A stretch of 64,000 bases of DNA from Flavobacteriales bacterium 33_180_T64 (GTDB lineage: Bacteria; Bacteroidota; Bacteroidia; Flavobacteriales; Flavobacteriaceae), in the NCBI GenBank assembly GCA_002162685.1, contig MAAQ01000013.1, positions 186,001 to 250,000 on the forward strand, read 5' to 3'. The translations under genes were made by a program, and so were the position numbers. The notes under the pieces were generated by a model. That model searched no databases and had not been told where the DNA came from. It saw nothing but the letters and a program-made list of their open reading frames with translations. Shown here piece by piece: positions 52,151 to 61,931 of this stretch. Each line of letters starts with the position of its first letter. The first letter of the stretch is position 1.

Positions 52151-53230
52151 ATGAGACCATCTATCCTTTTAATTTTTCTTTTTTTAATCTGTTTTAGCTG
52201 TGGTGAATTAGTACCAAATCCCGATGAGCATCCAGAGAATATAACTAGAAATTCTTCAGAGAATGACAAAATACCAAAAGCTGAATTTGCCATTATCATT
52301 CATGGAGGTGCTGGGACTATTCTAAAAAAGAATATGACTCCAGAACGTGAAGCCGAATACAAAAAGAAGCTAGAAGAAGCAATTAGAGTGGGTTATAACA
52401 TTTTAAAGAATGGAGGAACCAGTCTTGATGCTGTTCAAAGAACGATTAATGTAATGGAAGATTCTCCGCTCTTCAACGCTGGAAAAGGAGCTGTATTTAC
52501 CAATGCCGAAACCAACGAACTAGACGCATCTATAATGGATGGAAAAACATTAAATGCTGGTGCATCAGCAGGAACAACAAGCGTTAAAAACCCTATAAAT
52601 TTAGCAAGAATAATTATGGACAAATCGCCACACGTTATGATGGCTGGAGTTGGAGCAGAGACCTATGCTAAAGAACAAGGCTTAACACTTGTTGAACCAA
52701 ATTACTTTTTTACTGATAAACGATTTAAATCTCTTGAACGTGTAAAAGCTTCCGAAGCTAAAAAAGAAAATGATGCTAAAACAGCGTTCTATGATGCCGA
52801 TATTAAAAATTCAAAATTTGGAACTGTAGGCTGTGCTGCACTCGATAAAGATGGAAATCTTGCAGCTGGTACTTCAACAGGTGGCATGACTAATAAACGC
52901 TATGGTCGTGTTGGTGATTCGCCAATTATTGGAGCAGGAACCTATGCTAATAATAATTCATGCGCTGTATCAAGTACTGGTTGGGGGGAATATTTTATTC
53001 GTGCGATGGTAGCACATGATATTTCGGCATTAATGCAATACAAAGGCTTGACACTTAAAGAAGCTGCTCAAGAAGTGATACAAAATAAAGTCCCAGAACT
53101 TGGTGGTGATGGAGGTATTGTAGCTGTTGACCAAAACGGGAATATGGTTGCCGAATTTAATACCGCTGGCATGTATCGTGCTACAATGAATGATAAAGGT
53201 GAATTAAGAATTGGGATTTATAAAAAATAA
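52151..53230 (+). CDS. Isoaspartyl peptidase/L-asparaginase (Ntn-hydrolase), exported
   Basis: 359 residues. A signal sequence ending ICFSCGEL suggests a lipoprotein (Cys17). The N-terminal nucleophile fold has IIHGGAGTI, GTSLDAVQRTINVMEDSPLF and GASAGTTSV. Autocleavage is expected before Thr225 in KFGTVGCAALD. TSTGGMTNKRYGRVGDSPII binds substrate. It removes isoaspartyl residues or hydrolyses asparagine; the leader places it outside the cytosol. It precedes the A2M gene by 183 nt on the same strand. Confidence 0.87.
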   Translation: MRPSILLIFLFLICFSCGELVPNPDEHPENITRNSSENDKIPKAEFAIIIHGGAGTILKKNMTPEREAEYKKKLEEAIRVGYNILKNGGTSLDAVQRTINVMEDSPLFNAGKGAVFTNAETNELDASIMDGKTLNAGASAGTTSVKNPINLARIIMDKSPHVMMAGVGAETYAKEQGLTLVEPNYFFTDKRFKSLERVKASEAKKENDAKTAFYDADIKNSKFGTVGCAALDKDGNLAAGTSTGGMTNKRYGRVGDSPIIGAGTYANNNSCAVSSTGWGEYFIRAMVAHDISALMQYKGLTLKEAAQEVIQNKVPELGGDGGIVAVDQNGNMVAEFNTAGMYRATMNDKGELRIGIYKK

Positions 53231-53413
53231 TCCATTAAATTATTTCACCTACTAAAAACGAATTCTATCCAATTGATAACGAATTCTATTTTTTTAATTA
53301 CACATAACAAAACCTAAACCAAAAAGCTTATTGAATACTTTAACTTTATAGTATTCGACTATCAAATGATGGTTTGAACTTTTAAAATACAAACCAATAA
53401 ACAGATCCAAACC

Positions 53414-56400
53414 ATGAGACTAAAACAGCTTTCCACACTCATTTTGTGCTTCACTCTAATTCTTTCCTGCAAGAAAAAAGATGAAGTTACTCAAGAAACT
53501 GACAACTTATTTAAGTTTAGAGATTATATAAGTTATACATCTTCTGGTTTACAATCGGTTACCCAATCCATTACAATTAATTTAGCTAACGATGTTCAAG
53601 GTTGGGAAATAGACAAAGAAATTACAGATCATATTATACGTATTTCACCTCATACTGATGGCACATTAAAAGCAACCAATAAGCATACATTAGTTTTTAT
53701 TCCAGATGAGTATCTAGATCCAGGAACAGAATATACTGTTGTGGTAAAACTAGACAAGATATACAAAGATATGCCTAAGGATTATGAAGATTATGTGTTT
53801 CGATTTAAAACTATAACACCAAATTTCAGCATAAGCACAAACGATTTGCAATCTTATAGTAAAAAATGGCAATACTTAGAGGCTGTTATTAAATCTGCCG
53901 ATATCATTTCTATAGATAATGCCAAAACTTTAGTAGAGGCTACTCAAAATGGAAAAAAATTAAAATTACAATTCAATGAATTAAGTGATTATTCAAAGTA
54001 TTTTGAGTTTAGAATAGATAGTATTAACCGTTTAGTTGAAGATTCTGAAATTTTAATCAAATGGAATGGAAAGTCAATACATGCTGAAAACAAAGGCGAA
54101 AACAAAATTCAAATCCCTGGCATTAATAACTTCAAGATTGTTAATGTAGAAGCCTACAAAAGTCCAGAGCAATTTTTATACATTAACTTTTCTGATCCAA
54201 TTAAAGCACAGCAAAATTTTGATGGTTTAGTCACGATTCAAAACGTAAAAAATCCAAAATTTATTGTTGTTGGAAATGTTTTAAAAGTATATCCAGACAG
54301 AAAGTTAGTCGGTAATATTCAAGTTGATGTTTTTCAAGGCATTAAAAACTCTGATGGTTATAAACTAAAGCATCCATTTTCCGAAGCCATTTCTTTTGAA
54401 GAATTAAAACCACAAGTTCGCTTAATTAGCAACGGAACCATTTTACCTAATTCTAACGAGCTTAAATTCAATTTTGAGGCCGTTAATTTAAGTGCCGTAA
54501 ACCTTAGAGTCATTAAAATATTTGAAGATAATGTCCTACAATTTCTTCAAGACAATCCAATGAGTAGCAATAATCAACACGAAATAAAACGTGTTGGTCG
54601 TCGTATTGCAAAACAAACCATACAATTACAATCTGCAGCAGAAAACTTAGGAAAATGGAAAGCCTACAGTGTGGATTTATCAAAAATTTTTAAAGCCGAC
54701 CCTGGAGCTATTTACCGTGTCGAATTAGATTACAATAAAAACTATTCATTGTATGATTGTGAAGCAAATTCTAAAAGTGCTCTCAACGAAGATGATGAAT
54801 ATGATGACTACTATTACGAAGAAGACTATTATTATGAAGGTGATTATGCAGACACTAATACTGAAGATGAAGATCTAAAAGAAGAAGAATATTGGGATAA
54901 TCGCACCTATAGATATCGAAACTACACCTACAATTGGAGACAACGTAAAAACCCTTGTAACGATGCTTATTACAACGAAAATAAGATCATATCGCAAAAC
55001 CTCTTAGCTTCAAATTTAGGCGTCATTACAAAACAAGGTGCAGATAATACATACTATTTTGCCATCACTAATATTTTAAACACTAACCCTGAAGCAAATG
55101 CAACAATTAAGTTGTACAACTTTCAACAACAAAAAATTGGTTCTATATCTACTAATAATGAAGGTTTAGCAACATATAAAGCCAATAAACATGCTGCTTT
55201 TGCAATTATTGAAAAAGGAAACAATACAAGTTATTTAAGACTTACCGACGGAAATTCGCTGTCCTTAAGCAAGTTTGATGTCTCAGGAAACAGATTGCAA
55301 CGCGGACTTAAAGGTTACATTTATGGTGAACGTGGTGTATGGCGTCCTGGAGATTCATTATTCTTAACCTTTATGTTAAATGACAAAGCTAACGAGCTTC
55401 CAAAAGGACATCCTGTAAAAATGGAAGTCACTGACCCAAACGGCAAACTCGTTTACAAAAACGTTACAACAAATAACGTCAACAACTTCTATACGTTTAT
55501 TGTACCAACAGTTTCCGAAGGAAAAACAGGGAATTACAATGCAAAAGTATCTGTAGGAGGTGCTCAGTTTTATAAATCCTTAAAAGTTGAAACTGTAAAG
55601 CCAAATCGACTTAAAATTAAAGTCAACTTTGAACAAGATATACTTTCAAGCACAACACCATTAAACGGAACTCTTGATGTGAAATGGTTACATGGAGCTC
55701 CAGCAAAAAATATTAAAGCTGAAATCAAAGCCAAATTCAGTAGGTCATATACTAGTTTTAAAAATTACAAAGGTTACACCTTTACAGATCCTACACGTCA
55801 ATTTAATACCGAAGAACTCAATGTTTTTGAAGGTCATCTAGACGAGAATGGTCTCACTAAAATTGAAACAAAATTAGATATTGGCAAAAATGCACCAGGA
55901 ATGCTCAACGCGCAATTTTTAGTAAGAGCTTTTGAAAATGGAGGTGATTTTTCTCTAGATGCCTTCACCAAAACCTATTCACCATATGAATCGTATGTAG
56001 GGTTGCAGTCTCCAAAAGGCAACTATTATGGTTCTTATTTTACAGACACTAATCAAACTTTTGATTTAGCAGTTGTTGATAAAGATGGTAAGCCTGTAAA
56101 ACGTGATAATCTTGAAATTAAAGTCTATAAAGTAGAATGGCGTTGGTGGTGGAATTCTTCTTACGACAACTTATCTAATTATGTGTCGAGCAGCTATCAC
56201 AGACCCATTTTAAATAAAAAAGTATCAACTAATACTAACGGAAAAACAACATTTACAATTAAAATTCCAGAAAATGAAAGAGGCAGATACCTGATTAGAA
56301 TTTATGATCCTGTGAGTGGTCATGCTACTGGACGTACAGCTTATTTCTACAAAAACTGGTCAGGTATGTCAACTGGAAATGACAAAGAAGCGGCAAAAAT

Positions 56401-58999
56401 GTTAGTCTTTGCATCAGATAAGAATAAATATAATGTTGGGGAAACCGCAACAATTAAATTCCCCTCCGGTCATGAAGGACGTGCATTAGTAAGTATCGAA
56501 AACGGTTCTGAGGTTATTGAATATAAATGGGTAAAAACAAAAAAAGGAGAAACAACAGTTGCTATTCCTATCACTTCAGAAATGGCACCAAACGTATTTG
56601 TTAACATTTCATTATTGCAACCACACGCTATAACCAGTAACGATTTACCAATTCGATTATATGGTGTGATTCCTATTTTGGTAGAAGATCCTAAAACAAT
56701 TTTAGAGCCAGAATTAAGAATGCCTAGTGTACTAAGGCCAGAACAAGAGTTCGAAGTTGAAGTTTCAGAAAAAAACAAAAAATCAATGACTTATACTATC
56801 GCTATGGTAGAAGAAGGATTATTAGACTTAACACGATTTAAAACACCTAATGCTTGGAGTAAATTCTATTCTCGTGAAGCCCTTGGCGTAAAAACCTGGG
56901 ATATTTTTGATGATGTAATAGGTGCGTATTCAGGAAGCATAGACCAAGTGTTTGCTATTGGAGGTGATGGAAGCGCAGCTAAAGGTAAAAACAAAAAAGC
57001 CAATCGTTTTAAACCTGTAGTCACCTATTTAGGTCCTTTTAAATTAGAAGCTGGAAAACGAAAATTCCATAAAATTAAAATGCCTAATTATGTTGGAGCA
57101 GTTCGTACTATGGTTATTGCTGGAAACAATGACACTGAAGCTTATGGAAGTACAGACAAATCGGTAGAAGTTAAAAAACCTTTAATGGTATTAGCGACAC
57201 TTCCTAGAAAACTAAGTCCTGGTGAAAAAGTAACGCTTCCGGTAACTGTATTTGCTATGGAACCAAACGTAAAAAACGTGAACCTCAGCTTGAAATTAAG
57301 TGACGGTATTTCAGTTGTTGGAAACAACTCACAACAACTCACATTCGCAAAACCCGATGAGCAAATGGCTTACTTCAAGCTAGATGTAAGCAAAGCAAAA
57401 GGCATTAATACAATAGAAGTTATTGCCACTGGAAATGGTGAAAAATCGACATACAAAGTAGAATTAGATGTTGTAAATCCAAACCCAATAACCTCTAAAT
57501 ATGAAAATGCTAAATTAAGGGCAAAAACATCCCAATCCCTAGAATTTTCAACCTTTGGAGTTCCTGGAACAAATACAGCGACTGTAGAATTTTCAACATT
57601 GCCTCCAATGGATTTCTCAAAACGACTAGAGTACTTAATTCGTTATCCACATGGCTGTGTTGAGCAAACGACATCTAGTGTGTTTCCACAGTTATACTTA
57701 AGCGATATTTTTGATTTAAAATATGAAAAGAAGCAAGAAATTCAATCTAATATTGAAAACGGCATTAAACGTTTGGGGAATTTCCAACGACCAAATGGTG
57801 GTATGAGCTATTGGATAGGAGAACATACAGCCAATGATTGGGGAACAAGTTATTCTGGTCATTTTATGATAGAAGCTGAAAAGAAAGGGTTTGTATTACC
57901 ACTTACCTTTAAAAGTAACTGGTTACGTTATCAAAAACAAGCTGCTAGAGATTGGCGACCTAGCTATAGAAATCACAATTCTGATTTAGCTCAAGCCTAT
58001 CGTTTATATACATTGGCACTAGCAGGAAATCCAGATTTAGCATCTATGAATAGATTACGAGAGTTTAGTGAAATTTCTAATGAAGCTAAATGGCGGTTAG
58101 CTGCAGCCTATGCTTTAGCTGGTCAAAAAGAAGCTAGCGAACACTTATCAAGATTAGCTAATATTGATTTTAAACCGCCAAAATATAATTACTATACTTA
58201 TGGTTCGGTAGATAGAAATAGAGCAATGGCTTTAGAAACGATGATTATTACTAAAGATCCTAAAGCAAGAGAGCTTTCAGAATACATCGCCAAAGCCTTA
58301 TCAAGTGATCATTGGATGAGCACGCAAACCACTGCTTACAGCTTATTAGCCATGGCGAAATTAGTAGATGCTAACGGAGGAAAAGACATGAAGTTTAGCT
58401 ATACTTTTAATGGTAAAACAGAATTTATTGAAACCAAAAGCACCATTGCACAACGCGAATTACTAGTTAATGGTGGATTCAATACTTTGAAACTAGAAAA
58501 TGAAGCCAGTAATTTGGTTTATGTACGGGTTTTAAATTCTGGAAAACTACCTTTAGGACAAGAATTAACAGAACAACGTGGTTTGAGTGTCTCTGTAATT
58601 TATCAAGATTTAAAAGGAAATCGTCTGGATGCATCTAAGCTTCAACAAGGGCAAGATATTGTGGCTAGGGTAAGTGTGAGTAACTTAAAAAACCAATCGC
58701 TACGAGATGTGGCATTGACTCAAATTTTCCCTTCAGGCTGGGAAATTGTCAATACCCGTTTTACCGCTTTTGGAGATACTACAACGAGCTCAGCGCGTTA
58801 TACAGATATAAGAGATGATCGCGTGAATTTCTATTTTGATTTACCTTCAAAAGGGAAATATGGCACTAAGGTTTTTACCGTTATGCTCAATGCTGCTTAT
58901 CTAGGCACTTATTATTTACCAGGAACTCAAGTTGAAGCCATGTATGACAATGACTTCTTTGTAAGAAACAAAGGCCGTTGGATAACCGTTGAGAAATAA
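53414..58999 (+). CDS. Alpha-2-macroglobulin family lipoprotein with thioester
   Basis: 1861 residues with the lipoprotein signal ILSCKKKD (Cys19). Macroglobulin-like domains run to about 1300, including RLQRGLKGYIYGERGVWRPG near 640 and KPLMVLATLPRKLSPGEKVT near 1260. The thioester motif is RYPHGCVEQTTS with Cys1415. Residues about 458-525 are a striking Tyr/Asp/Glu-rich insert. Such proteins trap foreign proteases in the periplasm and guard the envelope, usually with PBP1C, whose gene lies at 61932. GAATACT (53333-53339) and AGTATTC (53350-53356) form a hairpin upstream. Confidence 0.92.
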   Translation: MRLKQLSTLILCFTLILSCKKKDEVTQETDNLFKFRDYISYTSSGLQSVTQSITINLANDVQGWEIDKEITDHIIRISPHTDGTLKATNKHTLVFIPDEYLDPGTEYTVVVKLDKIYKDMPKDYEDYVFRFKTITPNFSISTNDLQSYSKKWQYLEAVIKSADIISIDNAKTLVEATQNGKKLKLQFNELSDYSKYFEFRIDSINRLVEDSEILIKWNGKSIHAENKGENKIQIPGINNFKIVNVEAYKSPEQFLYINFSDPIKAQQNFDGLVTIQNVKNPKFIVVGNVLKVYPDRKLVGNIQVDVFQGIKNSDGYKLKHPFSEAISFEELKPQVRLISNGTILPNSNELKFNFEAVNLSAVNLRVIKIFEDNVLQFLQDNPMSSNNQHEIKRVGRRIAKQTIQLQSAAENLGKWKAYSVDLSKIFKADPGAIYRVELDYNKNYSLYDCEANSKSALNEDDEYDDYYYEEDYYYEGDYADTNTEDEDLKEEEYWDNRTYRYRNYTYNWRQRKNPCNDAYYNENKIISQNLLASNLGVITKQGADNTYYFAITNILNTNPEANATIKLYNFQQQKIGSISTNNEGLATYKANKHAAFAIIEKGNNTSYLRLTDGNSLSLSKFDVSGNRLQRGLKGYIYGERGVWRPGDSLFLTFMLNDKANELPKGHPVKMEVTDPNGKLVYKNVTTNNVNNFYTFIVPTVSEGKTGNYNAKVSVGGAQFYKSLKVETVKPNRLKIKVNFEQDILSSTTPLNGTLDVKWLHGAPAKNIKAEIKAKFSRSYTSFKNYKGYTFTDPTRQFNTEELNVFEGHLDENGLTKIETKLDIGKNAPGMLNAQFLVRAFENGGDFSLDAFTKTYSPYESYVGLQSPKGNYYGSYFTDTNQTFDLAVVDKDGKPVKRDNLEIKVYKVEWRWWWNSSYDNLSNYVSSSYHRPILNKKVSTNTNGKTTFTIKIPENERGRYLIRIYDPVSGHATGRTAYFYKNWSGMSTGNDKEAAKMLVFASDKNKYNVGETATIKFPSGHEGRALVSIENGSEVIEYKWVKTKKGETTVAIPITSEMAPNVFVNISLLQPHAITSNDLPIRLYGVIPILVEDPKTILEPELRMPSVLRPEQEFEVEVSEKNKKSMTYTIAMVEEGLLDLTRFKTPNAWSKFYSREALGVKTWDIFDDVIGAYSGSIDQVFAIGGDGSAAKGKNKKANRFKPVVTYLGPFKLEAGKRKFHKIKMPNYVGAVRTMVIAGNNDTEAYGSTDKSVEVKKPLMVLATLPRKLSPGEKVTLPVTVFAMEPNVKNVNLSLKLSDGISVVGNNSQQLTFAKPDEQMAYFKLDVSKAKGINTIEVIATGNGEKSTYKVELDVVNPNPITSKYENAKLRAKTSQSLEFSTFGVPGTNTATVEFSTLPPMDFSKRLEYLIRYPHGCVEQTTSSVFPQLYLSDIFDLKYEKKQEIQSNIENGIKRLGNFQRPNGGMSYWIGEHTANDWGTSYSGHFMIEAEKKGFVLPLTFKSNWLRYQKQAARDWRPSYRNHNSDLAQAYRLYTLALAGNPDLASMNRLREFSEISNEAKWRLAAAYALAGQKEASEHLSRLANIDFKPPKYNYYTYGSVDRNRAMALETMIITKDPKARELSEYIAKALSSDHWMSTQTTAYSLLAMAKLVDANGGKDMKFSYTFNGKTEFIETKSTIAQRELLVNGGFNTLKLENEASNLVYVRVLNSGKLPLGQELTEQRGLSVSVIYQDLKGNRLDASKLQQGQDIVARVSVSNLKNQSLRDVALTQIFPSGWEIVNTRFTAFGDTTTSSARYTDIRDDRVNFYFDLPSKGKYGTKVFTVMLNAAYLGTYYLPGTQVEAMYDNDFFVRNKGRWITVEK

Positions 59000-59009
59000 A
59001 TATATAAAT

Positions 59010-59045
59010 GACTTCACAGACTTTAAAACCTGTGAAGTCTAATTT
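59010..59045 (+). terminator. Palindrome after the A2M gene
   Basis: GACTTCACAG (59010-59019) and CTGTGAAGTC (59030-59039) are a perfect 10-bp inverted repeat with a 10-nt loop, followed by TAATTTT. This GACTTCACAG/CTGTGAAGTC type of palindrome is common between flavobacterial genes. It supports starting the next gene at 59053 rather than at 59008. Confidence 0.6.
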
Positions 59046-59052
59046 TAAAGTT

Positions 59053-59367
59053 ATGAAAGATAATAGCAGTACCTATTACGCAGTCATCTTCACTTCAATG
59101 CCTACCGAATACCAAGAAGGTTATACTGAAATGGCTAAGCAAATGGAGGTTTTAGCAAAACAACAAAACGGATTTATAAATATTGAAAGTGCAAAAAATG
59201 ATATAGGAATCACTGTTAGCTATTGGGAGAATTTAGAGGCTATTAAAAACTGGAAACAACAAACCGATCATTTATTTGCGCAACAAAAAGGGCGACAAGA
59301 TTGGTACAATTGGTATAAAGTAAGAATTTGTAAAGTAGAACGCGAGTATGAATTCTTTAAAAAGTAG
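59053..59367 (+). CDS. Antibiotic biosynthesis monooxygenase (ABM) fold protein
   Basis: 104 residues from ATG 59053 (MKDNSSTYYAVIFTSMPTEY). An ATG at 59008 is in frame, but the 15 added codons lie across an intergenic palindrome. The ferredoxin-like ABM fold is shown by YTEMAKQMEVLAKQQNGFIN, ISVSYWENLEAIKNWKQ-type strands (GITVSYWENLEAIKNWKQQT) and DWYNWYKVRICKVERE. The role may be heme or quinol oxidation or none; small ABM proteins are often uncharacterised. It faces the T9SS gene across 10 nt. Confidence 0.8.
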   Translation: MKDNSSTYYAVIFTSMPTEYQEGYTEMAKQMEVLAKQQNGFINIESAKNDIGITVSYWENLEAIKNWKQQTDHLFAQQKGRQDWYNWYKVRICKVEREYEFFKK

Positions 59368-59377
59368 ACTATTCATT

Positions 59378-61843
59378 TTAACGCTTTAAAGTAAAGTGCC
59401 CTCTAAACTCCTGTCCTTCAATAATAATTAAATACCAATAATCTGAAGCTGGTAAAAGGCTACCATTAAAAGTGCCTAACCAGTTGACAGAGCTGTTTTT
59501 TGCAAAGAACAATAATTTCCCATAGCGATCAAAAATGTAAACCTGTGATGAAGCGTAACATTCAATACCTGTTAAGCTGAAAACCTCATTAATTGTATCT
59601 CCATTTGGTGTGAAAAATTTAGGAATAAAAAAGTGTAAGTAATTAAAAGTTACTAAGTCATCACAATCCAATGATTTTACAACAATCTCATATTTTCCTC
59701 CATTAACATTATAAAAGACATTCTCTAATTGAAAATTTACGCCATCTAAAGAATATAAATAATCACCAGGATTAGACATATATATCACGATATTATTTCC
59801 ATCTGATTGAACACTTTCAATACTTGGTACTTCTGCCTGCTCCACAAAAATTGTTTTCTCCACGATTGAACATCCATTAGTGGTTACTACAGTATAAGTT
59901 CCACTGGAACTTACTGTTATAAATTCAGTAGTATCTGCCGTATTCCATAAATATGTTGCATTAGCAATGCCTGTACTCGCTTGCAAACTAAGATTTTCTC
60001 CTATACATAGTATTACAGATTCTTCAATGAAGTCAATAATTTGAGTCCCACTTATGTCCCAAACACAAGTTGTATCGTTAAATGCAGCTATCTCCCAACA
60101 TTCTAAATCTGTTGGTGCTTCAGGTTGTGTTCCGGTAATTTCCCAATCACAAATTGCATTATTAAAGGTTACTAATTCCCAGCACTCTAGACTGGTAGGC
60201 GCTTCAGGTTGCGCTCCTATAATTTCCCAATCACATGTTGTAGCATTAAATAATGTTGTTTCCCAACACTCTAAATTGGTTGGTGCTTCTGGTTGCGCTC
60301 CTGTGATTTCCCATGTACATAATGTATCATTAAAAGTTGCCAATTCCCAGCATTCTAAATTAGTAGGCGATTCAGGTTGTGTTCCGGTAATTTCCCAATC
60401 ACAGGTTATAGCATTAAATAATGTTGTTTCCCAACACTCTAAATTAGCTGGTACTTCAGGTTGTGTTCCAGTGATTTCCCATGTACATAATGCATCATTA
60501 AAAGCTGTTATTTGCCAACACTCAAGCCCAGTTGGTTCTAAAGGTTGTACTCCTGAAATTTCCCATGAACACGTAGTATCATTAAACGCAGCTATTTGCC
60601 AGCACGCAACGTTAGGTTGAGCTGGCTGTGTTCCAGAAATATCCCAACTACATGTATTTGTATTAAATGTAGCGACTTCCCAACATTCTAATACTGGAGG
60701 CAAAGGCTGTACTCCAGTAATATCCCAAGTACATGTTGTGTTATTAAATATTGTCGTTTCCCAGCACTCAATTGTAGGCTGTGTTGGTTGTGTTCCAATA
60801 ACATTCCAATTACAAATTGCATCATCAAACGTCGCTGTTTCCCAACATTCTAAAGTTGGAGCATTTGGTGCTTGATCTATAGAAACCACATAGGAGCTTG
60901 AAAAAGTGATACAATCTGAATTATTCAGATTTGTAGCAAATTCTGCCACTTTTGCTCGATAATATGTTGTGATTGTTACTCCTGATACATTCAAAGTTAC
61001 ATTTGTTGCTCCCAAAATATCTGTCCAATTGGTACCATCAGTGCTTTCTTGCCACTGATAAAAGTGATTGCTAAAAACAGCATTATCAGGCATTGCTGTT
61101 AATGTACTTGAATATGGTGTTTGACTACTACACAAAGACACCGTTGTACTGTTGGCAGTATCTGTAACAGAAATAAAATCGCCACAGCTTTTAAATACAA
61201 TATCATCAATTGCTAGATCATTTCCGCAGCCACCACTTCCATTGTTAATCATTTTGAGGATTACAGATGTTTGACTTGGTATAGTTTGAAAAACCAAAGC
61301 ATACTGTTGCCAGTTTGGTGTTACCGAACTCCCAATATTTCCGGTATTTCCAGAAGCTAATAAATTAGTATCAGTATTATCCCATATTTCAAACCTAACA
61401 TTTACTGGTATAGCGCCTGGACCACAGAACCCTCCTGTTGGAGTTAAGTTTATTATCCATGAAGAAAACTCATAAGATGTATTTTCACATAAACCATTGA
61501 TAGTTGTTCTATAAAACTCACCTACCGAAAAATCGGAATTTACTAAAAGCATTCTCCCATTTACATCATCTGGTGTTCTATCATCAACATCAAACCAATC
61601 GAAATAATTGGTATTACTCGTTACAGTATAAAGTCCGTCATCAGGAGCAATTCCATTCGCATATGTATATGTTGTAGCACCTAATGGTAAAGGCGAATCT
61701 TGAAGTCCTGTTCCAAAATTATCTTCAAAGATAGGATCTCCAGAATTCCCTTGACAAAACCCTAGCTGAGCGCTTACCTTTTCCGAAGAAAAAAAAATGC
61801 TGAAAATTATGATAAGATTAAGAATATTAAAGTACTTTCCCAC
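59378..61843 (-). CDS. T9SS type B sorting-domain protein with ten Cys/Trp repeats
   Basis: 821 residues from GTG 61843, with a signal peptide (IIIFSIFFSSEKVSAQLGF). Residues about 20-220 form an N-terminal beta module with Cys pairs (CENTSYEFSSWIINLTPTGG). Ten tandem units of 27-28 residues follow, each with E-C-W-E/Q ... F-N ... C-x-W-[DEN] ... G-[TAV]-Q. The C-terminal gliding-motility CHU_C/type B sorting domain reads FFTPNGDTINEVF, then VYIFDRYGKLLFFAK. It is exported and anchored by type IX secretion and is likely a surface adhesin or filament; the ligand is unknown. Confidence 0.87.
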   Translation of the reverse strand: MGKYFNILNLIIIFSIFFSSEKVSAQLGFCQGNSGDPIFEDNFGTGLQDSPLPLGATTYTYANGIAPDDGLYTVTSNTNYFDWFDVDDRTPDDVNGRMLLVNSDFSVGEFYRTTINGLCENTSYEFSSWIINLTPTGGFCGPGAIPVNVRFEIWDNTDTNLLASGNTGNIGSSVTPNWQQYALVFQTIPSQTSVILKMINNGSGGCGNDLAIDDIVFKSCGDFISVTDTANSTTVSLCSSQTPYSSTLTAMPDNAVFSNHFYQWQESTDGTNWTDILGATNVTLNVSGVTITTYYRAKVAEFATNLNNSDCITFSSSYVVSIDQAPNAPTLECWETATFDDAICNWNVIGTQPTQPTIECWETTIFNNTTCTWDITGVQPLPPVLECWEVATFNTNTCSWDISGTQPAQPNVACWQIAAFNDTTCSWEISGVQPLEPTGLECWQITAFNDALCTWEITGTQPEVPANLECWETTLFNAITCDWEITGTQPESPTNLECWELATFNDTLCTWEITGAQPEAPTNLECWETTLFNATTCDWEIIGAQPEAPTSLECWELVTFNNAICDWEITGTQPEAPTDLECWEIAAFNDTTCVWDISGTQIIDFIEESVILCIGENLSLQASTGIANATYLWNTADTTEFITVSSSGTYTVVTTNGCSIVEKTIFVEQAEVPSIESVQSDGNNIVIYMSNPGDYLYSLDGVNFQLENVFYNVNGGKYEIVVKSLDCDDLVTFNYLHFFIPKFFTPNGDTINEVFSLTGIECYASSQVYIFDRYGKLLFFAKNSSVNWLGTFNGSLLPASDYWYLIIIEGQEFRGHFTLKR
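60040..60854 (-). repeat. Ten-unit tandem repeat inside the T9SS protein gene
   Basis: Units of 81-84 bp encode 27-28 residues each. The last five are more alike (mostly ELATFND/ETTLFNA with TCDWEITG or LCTWEITG) than the first five, which suggests recent expansion near the C-terminal end. The antisense strand stays open for 188 codons (60054-60620) because of the repeated codon pattern. Confidence 0.85.
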
Positions 61844-61866
61844 GTATCTATATAAGATGAAACACT

Positions 61867-61894
61867 CAAACTTAATTATATTTAGAACAGCAAA
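61867..61894 (-). promoter_or_regulatory. Promoter of the T9SS gene
   Basis: TTTG (61894-61891) and TAAGTTTG (61874-61867) on the minus strand match both consensus elements, with a slightly short 16-nt spacer. The GTG start is 23 nt downstream. Confidence 0.5.
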
Positions 61895-61931
61895 CTAATG
61901 AAAAATCAACTACAACGTTATAGTGCAGTAC

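Noticed and set aside
60054-60620. 188-codon plus-strand frame antisense to the T9SS repeats
   Set aside because: Its own translation is a repeat only because the sense strand is; it has no promoter of its own and no signal of a separate protein.
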